From the NCBI GenBank assembly GCA_039583875.1, contig CM077149.1:23883194-23947193 (forward strand): 64,000 nt of DNA, written 5' to 3'. The position numbers were made by a program, and so were the translations under genes. Below the pieces are notes generated by a model. That model had not been told where the DNA came from, did not search any database, and saw nothing but the letters and a program-made list of their open reading frames with translations. Position 1 is the first letter of the stretch. Every line of letters begins with the position of its first letter. Of the stretch, positions 31,282 to 42,626 are shown piece by piece. The DNA comes from Platanthera guangdongensis (Eukaryota; Streptophyta; Magnoliopsida; Asparagales; Orchidaceae).

Positions 31282-34252
31282 ATGGCAGTATCAGTTGCCA
31301 TCTTGGCCGCAATGAAATTTGACGCTGGATTTGACATCGACATGGATTTTTTCAACAACAACGATCAAATCTTCAAGGACATTCTGGAACTTTTCAAAGA
31401 TCAACAGTTAGTTACCATAATGACTACAAGGATCAAATTAGCTGCAGATGAGATAAAGGAATGGGTGTATACTGCCCATAACATGGATCAGAATACAGTG
31501 GTTGGAAGCATCTCAGGAACCCAGGTATCTCTAACACCTGCTGCATTGACAGAGGTTTTTCAATTAAAATCTGGAGAAGATTCTGTTGAGCTTTCTGGAG
31601 AGGAGTTTTCTGATATGCTTGAAAGGATGGGACACTTAGAAGCAAACCCTAGCAAACTGCTTAAGAAAATCTTTCTGTTGAGTACAGATTTCTAGCTGAT
31701 GTTGTTGGAAAAGTGTTGTTGGCCAAACACTCAGCTCATGATACCATATCTAAGTATTAGCTCTGCCTGATGGGTGCCCTGGTGGACAAGAAGCAACTCA
31801 ACTAGGGAGAAGTTTTCTTTAATTTGATTAAGAAAAAGATTAACAAGACCTTTATTAATTTTGGAAGCATTTTAGGGTTGTTCCTTCACCATAGATGCCC
31901 TGCACTGCTTGTTTACAGTGGGATGCACATCAATGCCTCCAAGAGGCTCACTTGTGCCCTATTTGGAAAATGGGACAGGCAGATTGTCAAGCCCAGCAGG
32001 CCCTCTACAATTTCTACTTCAGGCACAAGGACTACTTCAATCTCTTCCCCTCAGGTTTCTGCCCCTGCAGAAGACTTGCCTGCCTCTTCTCCTCCTCCTC
32101 CACCTCTTGCTTCATCTACCACAGTCACATCCACCATCACAATTTCCACCCCATCTCCAACTTCAATTCCTTCTCCAACTCCACCATTCACTGAAGAAAT
32201 CTTCCATCCTCTACATTAATACCCACACCTGGATATTTATTCATCCTCTCATATTCCATCTTTCACTCTTATAAATGATTCCTATATGGATGATTCTCCT
32301 TCATCCACTCCTGAGTCACCATCATCATCCACCTCTTATCAACAACTAATTCAGGACATAATTTCTCAACCATCCTTCACACCATCCATTTCCATTCCAC
32401 TCTCTTCCATCTCCACAATTCAAATTTCCCAACCATCATTTCCACAATCCACAGGTTCTCAACCAACATCTCCTGCTGCTCCAACCTTCATTTCTACATC
32501 ATCGATCCCTACCTCTACTCAAGTCCCTCTTGAGTAAGTAGATCTTCCAGCCCTTGCAGACAGGTTATATGAGCTGATAGCTCCAAGGATATCACTATTG
32601 CTGGAGACCTCCTTGGCTTCACTCCTGAAAACAGTTCAGGAGCTGTATGCCAGGTTATCTTCCATTCTTCCTTCTTAGGCAATCCCTTCTTCTGGGTGCC
32701 TTGATCCAGTTCTCACTGAATCTAGGCAGGGGAGATGCCTTATGAAGTTGAAAGATTGCCTGCTGTAGTATCTTCAGCTCCAGTAGCTCCAGTTGCATCA
32801 GTTGCATTCATCACAGTGGACCTCATGCCACTGTTGTCAGTTTTTGATTCTGTGCACTTCAACTACCTTTCAGTCCAGCATTCTGAAGATCTTACTAAGG
32901 CCATTTTGCCTGTTTCCAGCTGTGAACCCAGCTTAATTAGTTCTTATATTAATTCCTTCAATGCTGTTGACAGTGCTCCTACTGCTGCTGCTCCTACTAC
33001 TGTTATTGATGTTTCTGTTAGTTCTGATATTATTGTTTTTGAGGATATGCATATGACAGAGACATTTGTTTTTGAGCCTACTGTTACTGCTGCTGTTTCT
33101 CCTTTTGAAGTTGATTTTCCAGTTTCATCTGTTACTACTGCTTCTATTACTGCTGTTGTTTCTGAACCTGCTGCTCTAGCTTCTGTTTCTGAAATTGCTG
33201 TATCTGAATCTGCTGTCATAACTCCTTCTGCCAGTGTTGCTTCTACTGCACTTCCTACTGTTACTACTGTTGCTGTTTCTGATGTTTCTTCTGCTCAGTC
33301 TCAACAACAAAAAGATTACCTCAAAAGGATTGATGCAGTGTATGATAATCCTCCAAGCTCAGACAGTGATCAGTTTAGGACTGACTCAGATGATTCCTCC
33401 GCTACAATTGAAAGGAAAAGGAAAGCCAGAAGCAAAGCTATGAAGAGAGTTCCTTCAGAGAAAGTAAAAGATACAAATGACATTCCATACTACATACTGC
33501 ATGATTGCCCTATCACAGAACCTTGGATGCAATAATCCAAGAATCAACTGAAAGCTATGAATAAGAAAAGAAAGTATGACAAAGGATCTTCCCATTTCAA
33601 TCCTCCTCCTCCTCCTCCCTCACCTGATGCAGGTGCAGGTGGTGGTTCTACCTTCCAATCCTCTGCCAGAAGCCAAACTTCATATCAACCTCAAGGAAGA
33701 TCCCAGTACAGAGGGAATCAATCTAGAGGTTACCAGTCTAGAAGAGGACAGTACAGAAGAAATCAAAGAGGACTCAGAGTATATTCCAGGCAACATCCTT
33801 ATCTAAGGGAAGGACAAGGTCCATCTGACACTACTTCTGGTCCCTTCCCTTATAAGCTGAAAGATCTAGTCTCTTCCAGAGCTCCTCCAGATATTTCTTC
33901 AAATAGATATGAGCCTCCTGTTCCATTTGAGGACCTAGAAAATAATCCCACCTCATGGACAACAAGAATGAAAGAATTGGTTGCTTTGGACCAAATCAAG
34001 AAAGCTACAGAATAAGGAAGAGATACTTCAAATATCTCTACTTTATCAGATCAAAGAAAGAAAGAACTTGAGAGATACTCTTCCAGTAAAGTTTTTGATT
34101 CAGAAAACTATATGAAGTTGCACCCAGAAGCTGTAGTGCCAAGGCCAAAGCATCAAACCTCTGTACGTGCAGCTGATGATAGAAGACCTAAGAAGGAAGC
34201 CATCAACCCCAACATAGAAATAGTTCTTATAAAGAGAAAGGAAAAAGAATGA
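31282..34252 (+). pseudogene. Accessory ORF of element E (env position)
   Basis: ATG at 31282 starts MAVSVAILAAMKFDAGFD; the frame stops at 31693-31695 and continues in another frame (AEYRFLADVVGKVLLAK-like, with further TAGs) to about 32219. A long serine/threonine/alanine-rich part (32280-33530) follows, then a basic region KKRKYDKG, a proline run and a glycine/arginine/glutamine-rich tract (33690-33800). The end is near KRKEKE at 34252. At least one frameshift and several stops break it. SIRE/Maximus elements usually carry an extra ORF here, sometimes called env-like. I see no signal peptide and no convincing membrane segment, so an envelope role is not supported. Confidence 0.55.
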
Positions 34253-34401
34253 TTCTGTAAGATGATAGTATATTTTGTTTTCTGAACTATCTGAGATAAT
34301 GTCTGTGTTTCTGCAATGTCTTATTTGTTACATTTTTGCTTTGTATGTTTTTATTTTTCCAATTTCCATAAATAGTAATCCAAACCCAAATAGGGGGAGA
34401 T

Positions 34402-35922
34402 TGTTAGAACACCCTATTACTGATTTGGGCAAGGATCACTATGTCTTTTAGGAAATTTGTTTTGACCTTCTTGTATAGATATAAAGGTAAATTAGAATTA
34501 AGTCTAAGGGTTAGTATTTAGGTTTGAAAGCTGCCCTCAAGACCAGATATTTCAGTTCAGGAGACTAAGTCATTTCATCGAGCTCAGTACGACGAATCGT
34601 CGAACTCCATTCGACGATCGCTGAGCTCACTTCGATGAATCGTCGAACTCCATTCGACGATCTCTGAGCTCAACTTCAACGAGTCATCGAACTCCATTCG
34701 ACTATCTTCGAGCTCAGATCGACGCTCCTGTCTCCAGTTTGTTTCTCTATCTCTGAGCTCAATTTGATGATAGTTGAGCTCAGATCGACGATCTATGTTT
34801 CAGTCTAAGTCCAGTCTCTGAGCTCAGTTCAATGATAGTAGAGCTCAGGTCGACGTTTTTCTGGTGAGATCGGCGTTTTTCAAGATTCAAATTCAGACAA
34901 TTATGGAATTATTCTCAGCATTTATGTCAAGGATCTTGTAGCCGTTTTCAATTAATCTGCAGCAAGTTTCAAGGGATTTTCAAAGAAATGTTTTATTGGG
35001 CTTTCCTCCAGAAGACAAAATGCAGTTAAGGAAGTCATTTATGACAGGCTAACGGCTATCTTGGACAGAGAAATATTCATTCAGATCAAGGAATAAAAGA
35101 TGAGTTTTTTTTATCATCCCTGCAGAACACAGAACATCATCAACAAGTGAATAACAACAAGAAAAAGAGCTGCAGATATTCACAGTCTAAGAATCCTTAC
35201 AAGAACACACATCACAAAAGGAAATCAACATACTGAAACTTTCATATCCCTCTTGATTTCAGTGTTCAAAGGCCATCTACATTCAAGACTCCAGACACCA
35301 CACATTTCAGTTGTTGCTGAAATCATCTTTTGCTGGAGATCAAATTTTCTGAAGGCCTATCACCATACTGCAAAGCTTCACTTCCTGAACAACTCAAGAT
35401 CTCAAGGGGAGCTTTGACAACATCCACTATCTTCTCTCTGATTGTTGACAGAGAAGATCATCTCATCCCTCTCTCTCTCTCTATTGTAAAGGGTTTATCA
35501 AACTCACTTCAAAAGTTTGTGCTGGTTTCTGAGACCTTGTCAAAACTCAGTGGTGGCAAGACACCTGATTAAAAAATCTGGTTTGCTTTTTGAGCACCTT
35601 ATCAAAAGCTCATTGGGTCCCAGGACACCTGATCAACTCATCCTGCAGTGGATTCCTACCTAGGGCGGTAGAAGAGTGGATGTACCCAGATTGATTGGGG
35701 AACCACTATAGCTGCTTGTGTCATCTGGTTGCTTACTTTTTTTATTTTCTGGCTGTGGTTTGTGATTGCTCTGTGTTTAGTTAGTTGCTGTTTTTGCTTT
35801 ATTTCATTTGCTTCCATGTTCACTTAGGAATACAACAAGAGTTGTAAAAAGTTTTTCAGCAAGCACCATACTCTATTCACCCCCCCCCCTCTAGAGTATA
35901 TCAGATCTAACCTGCACTTTCA
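34402..35922 (+). repeat. 3' LTR of element E
   Basis: It starts TGTTAGAACACCC after the purine tract and ends CTGCACTTTCA, 1521 bases. It differs from the 5' LTR by about 5%, with a longer C run near 35879-35889. The inverted-word array is at 34575-34860. Confidence 0.93.
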
Positions 35923-35927
35923 ACATC

Positions 35928-36275
35928 CACTCCATACATTTGTTTCACCCGATTGCACTCCGCACAAGAACACTTCCATCCATTATCTTTTCATCCACTC
36001 GCCTAATTGAAGTTCGGCATTACGACCGATACACTCACCTCACCTTGCGAAGCTGTACCTTCGACCTGCATAGTCTTAAGTAGTTTATTAGATCAAGAAA
36101 CCACAATCTCACAAGCACCCTTTTTAATATTTTCTAAGTATAACCCTCATAACGATATTTTTTGAACTGTCGCCCCTCTATGCTAATTGCATTCCTCAAG
36201 AGACCGACACTGGGGGATTTATTCCCAAATTTTATTACTTGTACGACCGGTGCGCTTGCTGATTTTCACGCATCA
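35928..36275 (+). repeat. 5' LTR of element D, second part
   Basis: The LTR of D resumes after E and its target duplication. It matches 45545-45896 and ends CACGCATCA. The primer-binding site follows. Confidence 0.9.
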
Positions 36276-36277
36276 AG

Positions 36278-36300
36278 TTTTTGGCGTCGTTGCTGCGGAG
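36278..36300 (+). promoter_or_regulatory. Primer-binding site of element D
   Basis: TTTTTGGCGTCGTTGCTGC (from 36278) resembles the TGGCGCCGTTGCCGGGG site common in Athila/Tat elements, which is complementary to an Asp-type tRNA 3' end, with three substitutions. It begins two bases after the LTR. Confidence 0.75.
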
Positions 36301-36504
36301 TGCAACTATAGAGCGACTCAGGATGATTGAAAATTTCGTTTTAAGAGTTATTTGTATCGCTAAAAGTAGTTTTTAAGAGTTGTTTTGTTTTGTTTTGTTT
36401 TGATCCCTTTTCTCTTGTGCTTTTATTCCGTCAGTTGGAATTATTAGTTTTATTCTCAGAATCTATGCAAAGTAGTTGTATCATTTATATTTGAAATCTC
36501 CGCA

Positions 36505-36636
36505 ATGTGGGCCAATTTCAATATCCATTGCCATCATTGTGGTGACATCTCTCATGCTAGTGATAGATGCACTCAGATGTATAGTAGCCAGGAAATTCAG
36601 TATTCTACATATCGTAGACATAAGCCTGTTAGCTAA
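36505..36636 (+). CDS. 43-codon zinc-knuckle ORF near the 5' end of D
   Basis: ATG at 36505 opens MWANFNIHCHHCGDISHASD; the CCHC motif is C-HH-C-GDIS-H-ASDR-C (residues 9-22). TAA at 36634 ends it. The knuckle is of the retroviral Gag type. Its place about 230 bases after the primer site, far ahead of any other ORF, is unusual because Gag knuckles are normally near the Gag C-terminus. It may be the remnant of a shortened gag or a short RNA-binding product. Confidence 0.5.
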   Translation: MWANFNIHCHHCGDISHASDRCTQMYSSQEIQYSTYRRHKPVS

Positions 36637-36819
36637 CGACCCGCGGAGCCATTGCCGCACTACTTCTATTCGGCTTCAGCACTCGTTGCACTGCTGAAGC
36701 CGGCTAAGCAGTGCCTTTTTTTATCGAAGTTGGGATCATGCATTGAAGGATTGCGCCGTGTACCTAGCTGAGCTAGAAGTGGATGACGAGCGGATCTTCA
36801 GATTGTCTCCACTTCAACC

Positions 36820-37614
36820 TTGGGCAGCACCCCTTCCGTATTGGGTTGTGCACCATTGCCATCTCTATGTTATGGAGAAGGCATCCCAGGTATGTGCACT
36901 GATATATGTGTTTATCCCCATTCCGACACGGATATTTATGCTCCTAAAGTGCATACATCACCTAGCATAGAGTCTATTAGTTGTGAAGAGCCAGCGCTCG
37001 ACGTCCTACCGAGCTCTGTGCCTTCACCTTCTTCTTTGCATATCATTCTTTCATTTTCTGACAGTGTTGTTGAGGTTGATTCGTAGGTGGAAATTAGCGT
37101 TTCCAGCGTTCTGTTAGATCCAGTCGAGGAGGACAACTCTGTGGCCGAGGTTGCGACCTCTACCCCATGTGAGGATGGCCGATGTGCTGACGAGGCAGAT
37201 GCAGCTCTAGAACATTCTTGCATCAGCCTGGACAGCTGTGTAGAAGCACCCACAATTCCACCGATGGGGGATGACTCCGGGAACATCCCCAAGATTGAGG
37301 TTCCTTTATGTTATTCTTCTAGTTTATTTCTTGACCCCGCTCGCGTGTCTACTTCCCTGCAGGACCACATCGTGGAAACGGTCCAATCAGTGCAAGGGCC
37401 TGTAATGCGGCTTAGGACTTATATTGACTAGATGAAGGTGGAGTTGGAGCCGAAAAGCTTCTCATGTTACTTTCTGCCCATACCTGACACACACGATAGG
37501 TATACATATACCGGTATTGGGGCTTCTGTTCTGTCTCCATTCTGGCACCCGCTACTGAAATGCGAACATGAACCACTGCCTGATCATTTCAAGTTTCATA
37601 CGCCAATCAGTTAG
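36820..37614 (+). pseudogene. Decayed ORF of element D, unknown product
   Basis: One frame is open from 36820 to 37614 apart from TAG at 37084-37086 and 37429-37431. The product of about 262 residues is acidic in the middle (DPVEEDNSVAEVATS) and ends in a block rich in aromatic residues (SFSCYFLPIPDTHDRYTYTG). No family was recognised. A neighbouring frame upstream (LAELEVDDERIFRLSPLQPW, 36770-36830) may be its lost start. It lies between the knuckle ORF and the internal promoter. Confidence 0.45.
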
Positions 37615-37847
37615 GAAATGCTCAGATTTTGAGTAAGTCCTGCTGGGAGACAATAAACCCAACAATTATCTAGGGTAGTGTTTCTTTTGTTTTAAATATA
37701 TTTATGTATTTTTTTGGTCTCTATTTTAGGATTCTTGTTAAATTTATCTATCAAAAGGGTGTGGTAGCCCAGCTGCGTGATGAGCTCTCTATTGCACCAC
37801 ATGCTCAAAAGTGTGAAATTGACTGAAAAACCGGGCGTGTGAAAAAT

Positions 37848-38091
37848 TTCACTGCGCACGACCACTGGTCGTGCGCACTACTTATCATCGCACGACCATT
37901 GGTCGTGCGCCGACCCAGTATATTTAAATTTCAATCGGCCGTCCACAGTGCGTGCGCCCTAATCTCTCGTTTGGTCCGCTGCGCGTGGGTTGTTCGTCGC
38001 TCCTCCCTTTCTGATTCCTTTCCGGTGATCCGGCCCTTTCTCCTCTGGTAGGCTCCCACAATCTCAGATCTCTCTTCCTCCTTGTGTTGTA
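37848..38091 (+). promoter_or_regulatory. Internal promoter-like module of element D
   Basis: The 23-base palindrome of D's LTR (core GCACGACCACTGGTCGTGC) is present intact at 37854-37876, and a close variant at 37889-37910. AGTATATTTAAATTT follows at about 37917-37931, then a pyrimidine-rich leader of about 160 bases up to the ATG at 38092. The arrangement copies the U3 of the LTR and should drive the ORF1-like gene; transcription is inferred. Confidence 0.6.
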
Positions 38092-38665
38092 ATGGAGCGT
38101 GGATGCCGCCAAGTGGTAAAGGCCTACCAATTCTCCGGTCATGCTTCGACAACCCCTGCTCAGATCGTGGGGAGAATGGGAACCTTCCCGAAGGTAGAGC
38201 ATAGTCAGCGCTACAATTCCTTGAAGGACATGCCATTCCTCTCTCAACGGCTTGTTGATTGTAACAAGCTGCGTTCAATTGGGGATGATGGTATGTTGGA
38301 GGAGGCCGTGCTCATCCTCTACTCCTTCGATTTTTGGAGCAAGTTGTTTGAGTGTGACGAGCTTGGATACCGGGAACTGATGTTGGAGTTCCTTTCCACA
38401 TTTGATTGGGAGACAACGACGGACAACCGCTATTTGCCCACTTGTTCATTCTGGATGATGGGAAACGTCTTCAATGTCACATTGCTGGAGCTTGTCATTC
38501 ATGCCAGCTTCTATACCGAGGCGGAGGCATCCCAGATTAACTTCCCCCAGTTATGCATTGATTTTACAGAGGGTATGACTCCGCGTACCGCTTGGCATTC
38601 TCTGACCGGAGGGAACGAGGAGTACGTCGCCCGCCGTGCCAATTCGATGAAGATTATCTCCCCCG
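38092..38665 (+). pseudogene. ATHILA ORF1-like gene of D, first part
   Basis: ATG at 38092 starts MERGCRQVVKAYQFSGH. The reading contains YRELMLEFLSTFDWE, TCSFWMMGNVFNVTLLEL and GMTPRTAWHSLTG, which by order and spacing resembles the ATHILA ORF-1 family carried by Athila elements. It is cut by CACTA element G at 38665 within ISP|AL. Removing G and one CCG copy joins 574 and 725 bases into exactly 433 codons with no stop. The resemblance was judged by eye. Confidence 0.65.
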
Positions 38666-38689
38666 CACTACTAGAAAAATGAGCATTAG

Positions 38690-38850
38690 CTACACGTTTT
38701 TTTTGTCAGGGTCAAAATTCGTGGCTAATAGTTAAGTATTATCCACGGATCATATTTCGCGGCTAATAATGAAGTATTAGCCACGAATAACAAATTCGTG
38801 GCAAAAAACTTAATCATTAGCCACGACTTTCATGAAATCGTGGCTAAATA
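38690..38850. repeat. Left subterminal repeats of G (TAGCCACGA words)
   Basis: At least seven copies of CGTGGCTAA or its complement TTAGCCACG, some with one mismatch, alternate in both orientations. The right end has a denser set at 41265-41530. Such repeats are the usual transposase-binding sites of CACTA elements. Confidence 0.8.
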
Positions 38851-38899
38851 AATATTATAAAAATTATATATACTCCATGCCCCACTCCTCACTCTGAAA

Positions 38900-41200
38900 A
38901 TATTAAATACCTAGCTGCTCCCGTGCCTTTTTCCCGATTTTCTTTTTCCCAATTGGCTCCTCCCGCCGGCCTCTTCCCCTCGCTCAGCTTCCACACACTA
39001 GTCTATTTCTGCGATTCTCTCTACACAAGCCCGTCGCCATCGCTGCCTCTACACAAGCCCGTCGTCGCCCGCTACTTCTTTCTCCAACCTCATCTTCATC
39101 CATGGCAGCAATTGCGCCGCAGTGGCTTCTACGCTTGCTCGTAGTCCGATGGCAGGACTTGTTCTCCACTTCTCTTCTAGATTCAGAAAGTGAGCGCCCC
39201 CGATTCTCCACTTCCGGACGCAGGGAAGCTATTCCCTTTTCTTCTTTTCCTGTTTTCCAGATCCAGATCTGAGATCTCCACTTCTCCAGTTCTCCTCCAG
39301 ATTTCAGTACTAAGGTGATCATTTCGATTTCAGTTTTTGTCCTAATTTCTTTTCTATAGCAGATTCTGTGATTGTTAAGCAGTTTTAAGGGCTTTGCTTT
39401 TCTGTAGATGTGCTCAAACTATCTTATAAAATATTGAACTAATATTCTTGGAGTTGATAAATAATGTACTGCAATGCATTATACTTCATGTTGGTTTGAT
39501 TGTCCAGCCTTTTTTGAACTTATGAGCAATCTATAAAAAAATAGGACTTGTTATATGCTTTAAATTTTGGGAGATTGTTATAATTTAGCTAGTAGATCCA
39601 ATTTTAGGCACTGCAATATTTTTTTCTTCAGTAAAATGAATGAATGGTTGTGGGTCTTCTGGTAGTGCTGGTCATTTTTTCATTTGTCATCGATTACATG
39701 ACCAGTTATATGTTGGTAAATCCTCATACTAATTGTTCTCAACAAACTGCTACATTGTCCAAAGAGTTGGATGAAAGCATGCAGAGCAAGGCTTTATTCA
39801 TGAATCCCTAATTTGCATAATGCCATATGAATCCCTAATTTTTTTTAATTTGTGTAAGTTACTGCAAAGAACACTGCTTGCTGCTCAACATAGAAACTGA
39901 AATAATGGGACCACATACACATGTATATGTGTGTGTGTCTATATATATAGGGTTATTTACCGGGACCTCTACTATAAGTTTGCAAATTTTGATGTTGAGG
40001 AAAATTCTGTAGTAAATGAGGCTAAAGATGACGATTTGTTTGTTGGTGATGCTACTGGAAAGGACAATGAAATCATCTTGTTAAAGGAAGAGGTAATTAT
40101 TTGCTTAAGTGTGATACCATGTGTATGTTGTTTCCACTGACACATTGCAATTTTGTTTAATTTGTGTAAAGATCGCATATTTTTCCGGACAAACGGTCTC
40201 TATTTTGTAAAATTTAAGAGTCACAAGAACCAGATGCATGTATCAGGAATTGGATCCACATGGCAGGCCATTATTGGGATCTCTCTTGGAGTTTGCATAA
40301 TGACATGAACCTTCCCTCTACTTCTTGAAATTAAGAAAATCTTCCCTCTAAATTTGCATTGTTAATTTTTATACCATAAACCTCCCCTCTAGGAGGGGCT
40401 CCCCTGTGAAAAAAAATGATATTTTTATATGTTTCAGGTGACAAAATGGGTTTGCCGAGACCACCAGCTTTTCTGGACCCTACATTGGATACTGAGACAT
40501 CCCCTTGCAGAGATTCACCACTTCGTATGGCGAATTCCAGGAATCTACGAACAAATTGTCCCGCATGTTCAACAAGAAATCCCTGAACCTGATTGAGACC
40601 TTGTCAAGAACTTTTCTGAATGCTACATTCAAGTTTGGAGATGCTTACGATGTTTTCCAAGATATAATTGACAACCCAGAGACATATGGTAAAGTGCGAG
40701 AATGGAAATCTCACCTACACCCAATCAAATACTAATAATCAATCATCAGCTAATATACACTTGAGCATGGTTCTAAATATGTCATATAATAGGAAATACG
40801 ACAAAAATGAAACAAGATTCACGGGGATGGATGGACTCATGTTTTACTATTGTTAGTCGTCTGTTAATGGCCAGGCCTGCAAATTATGTAATGTATATTT
40901 TTATTTATTGGAAGGTCAAAATTTTGTTGTTATTTGGGTGAGAGATTTGCCATTTTATCTTCTTTTTATGCGCCCGTGGTAAGTTGCATATAGTTCGCGA
41001 TTCTTATTCTTGTTGCTAACTTAGTAGTAGTTACTTAAGACCAATTAGAACATAGTGTGGCGGATTTCAAACAAATCATATACAGATGTGTGCAAAGTCA
41101 TAGATGTGTGCAAAGATGATCTTTAAAACTGTCCATTTACGTGCATGCCTTTCACACGTCTCTCGTGCTTGTTGGCTACAGCGTATGCAGAGATTCAGCT
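38900..41200 (+). other. Interior of CACTA G with exon-like fragments
   Basis: A CT-rich stretch (38930-39330) looks like a gene 5' region. At 39970-40092 an acidic open stretch (FANFDVEENSVVNEAKDDDL) ends in GAG before GTAATT, a donor. ATGTTTCAG at about 40430-40438 could be the acceptor, followed by open frames to 40555 or 40735. No protein family was recognised. This could be captured host sequence or the ruins of a transposase gene. Confidence 0.35.
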
Positions 41201-41552
41201 TCGAAGTGGGGGTAATAATTCCCCCTGATTAGTTTTGGTTTTTTTAAAAAAACATAAATTTGTATTTTCCACGGCTTGTAACTGTGGCAAATACTTTTTT
41301 TTTAAATTATGAGTTTACTTTTAGCCAGGGTTTCATACCGTGGATAATAGTTGGCTTATTAGCCACGACATTTTTTATCATGGCTAATACCATTTGCTAC
41401 GGCCAATTCGTGGCTTAAAAGTTTTAGCCACGCCGACTTTAGCCACGGAATTTTCCCGTGGCTAGACCGTGGCTAAAACTCTTTAGCCACGATTTTGCAC
41501 TTTTTGCCAGGGAAATTTGCCATGGCCAAAAGTCTGTTTTCTAGTAGTGCCG

Positions 41553-42277
41553 CTCTAAGGTATTTGCAGCATTTGCTTAGTCACTCACTCACCGCAAGGG
41601 CCCTGAGCAAGAATGTGGTGGGGTGGCAGGATTTGATTTCCCTATTTAGTATGCAGCAGCAGTACCCCATCCATATGGGGTACATGTTGGCCTATTTATT
41701 CCACCACAAAGCCACTTATGGCCTCGCGGGCGCGATCGGGGGTGCTTACTACATTACACGCATCACTAAAAGTTTGGAAGTTTGGAGCCAGCTACCTCCG
41801 ATGGTGCAGGTCACTACCCCTTCCATGATCTCCAGGGCCAACCTGGTGAGTTGTCATTTGCTGCGAGTGGTTGGGAGAAAAGTTAGCTGGATGTTTGTCG
41901 TCAGCATGCCTGGTGATGCGCCTGATGGTAGAGATGAGGAGGAAGATGAAGGACAGCCGGGTGAATCTTCCACTATGGGTAGGAGGAGGGCGGGAGTGCC
42001 ACTGCATCAGAATCAACAACAACTAAGGCCCCCAGTAAAGCATGAGGGGCAATCTAGCTACCAGTTTAGCCCAGCTCAGGTGCGCGGTGTCCCATATTTG
42101 TCTGAGCGCCTTGCTGATGTGGAAGCTTCACAATTTTGGATGCAGGACTTTATTTATCAGCAAGCGGTGAGAGGCGGGTTAGACATTCGACCACCACCTA
42201 CTCGTGTCGCTCTGTCGGCGCCAGCTCCTCATCCGTCTCCCATCGAGATTCATGACAGCGATAGTGAGGGGGAGTGA
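41553..42277 (+). pseudogene. ATHILA ORF1-like gene of D, second part
   Basis: The reading resumes LRYLQHLLSHSLTARALSKN, passes GAIGGAYYITRITKSLEVW and ends with an acidic tail (DGRDEEEDEG; IEIHDSDSEGE) and TGA at 42275-42277. No stop or frameshift interrupts it, although the D LTRs have diverged by about 10%. The role of ORF1-like products is not established; the position after an internal promoter suggests separate expression. Confidence 0.65.
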
Positions 42278-42555
42278 GTGGAGTTCACCACGGAGCTAGT
42301 CTGCCACGCCTTCTGTTCTTCTTTTTCGTGCTTTATTAAATTGGAGAAATTTTTGTACTTTATTTAGCAGTGTTAGACATGAGACAATTATATTTTTGTG
42401 GGTGCCCATCTCGGTGCCGAATGTTTTTTTATATATATATACTATATGATCTGCTAATATAGGTATTTGGTCCACCTTAAGGACGGTAAACAAATGGGCT
42501 TTCGGGAGACAACCCATGTTGGACCATTTGGTCCTGTGCTGTGTTTTGAGCTCTT

Positions 42556-42626
<71 letters not shown>

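Larger units (their letters stand above)
14448..35922 (+). mobile_element. Element E: SIRE/Maximus-like copia element carrying element F
   Basis: E is bounded by LTRs of 1520 bases (14448-15967 and 34402-35922) and a perfect target duplication ACATC (14443-14447 and 35923-35927); the empty site is visible in the other LTR of D near 45532. The order is LTR, initiator-Met primer site (TGGTATCAGAGGG at 15970), gag, pol, a long accessory ORF, purine tract AAATAGGGGGAGAT (34388-34401), LTR. Without F it is about 12 kb, a size expected for SIRE/Maximus. LTR divergence of about 5% is intermediate between D and F. Confidence 0.93.
38666..41549 (+). mobile_element. Element G: CACTA transposon in the ORF of D
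   Basis: Terminal inverted repeats CACTACTAGAAAA (38666-38678) and TTTTCTAGTAGTG (41537-41549) and a 3-base duplication CCG (38663-38665 and 41550-41552) are diagnostic of the CACTA (En/Spm) superfamily. At 2884 bases it lacks a recognisable transposase and is probably non-autonomous. Both ends carry many TAGCCACG/CGTGGCTA subterminal repeats. Orientation is arbitrary. Confidence 0.92.

Noticed and set aside
31282..34252. Envelope gene in element E
   Set aside because: The position fits the env-like ORFs reported in this lineage, but no signal peptide, cleavage site or convincing membrane anchor is visible in the decayed reading.
4521..35922. B and E as two copies of one copia family
   Set aside because: Both are SIRE/Maximus-like, but their LTRs and array words are unrelated and Gag differs in length and repeats, so they are separate families.
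42559..42622. (TA)n tract as a regulatory or fragile-site element
   Set aside because: A 64-base microsatellite in a non-coding region of a dead element; nothing beyond simple repeat expansion is supported.
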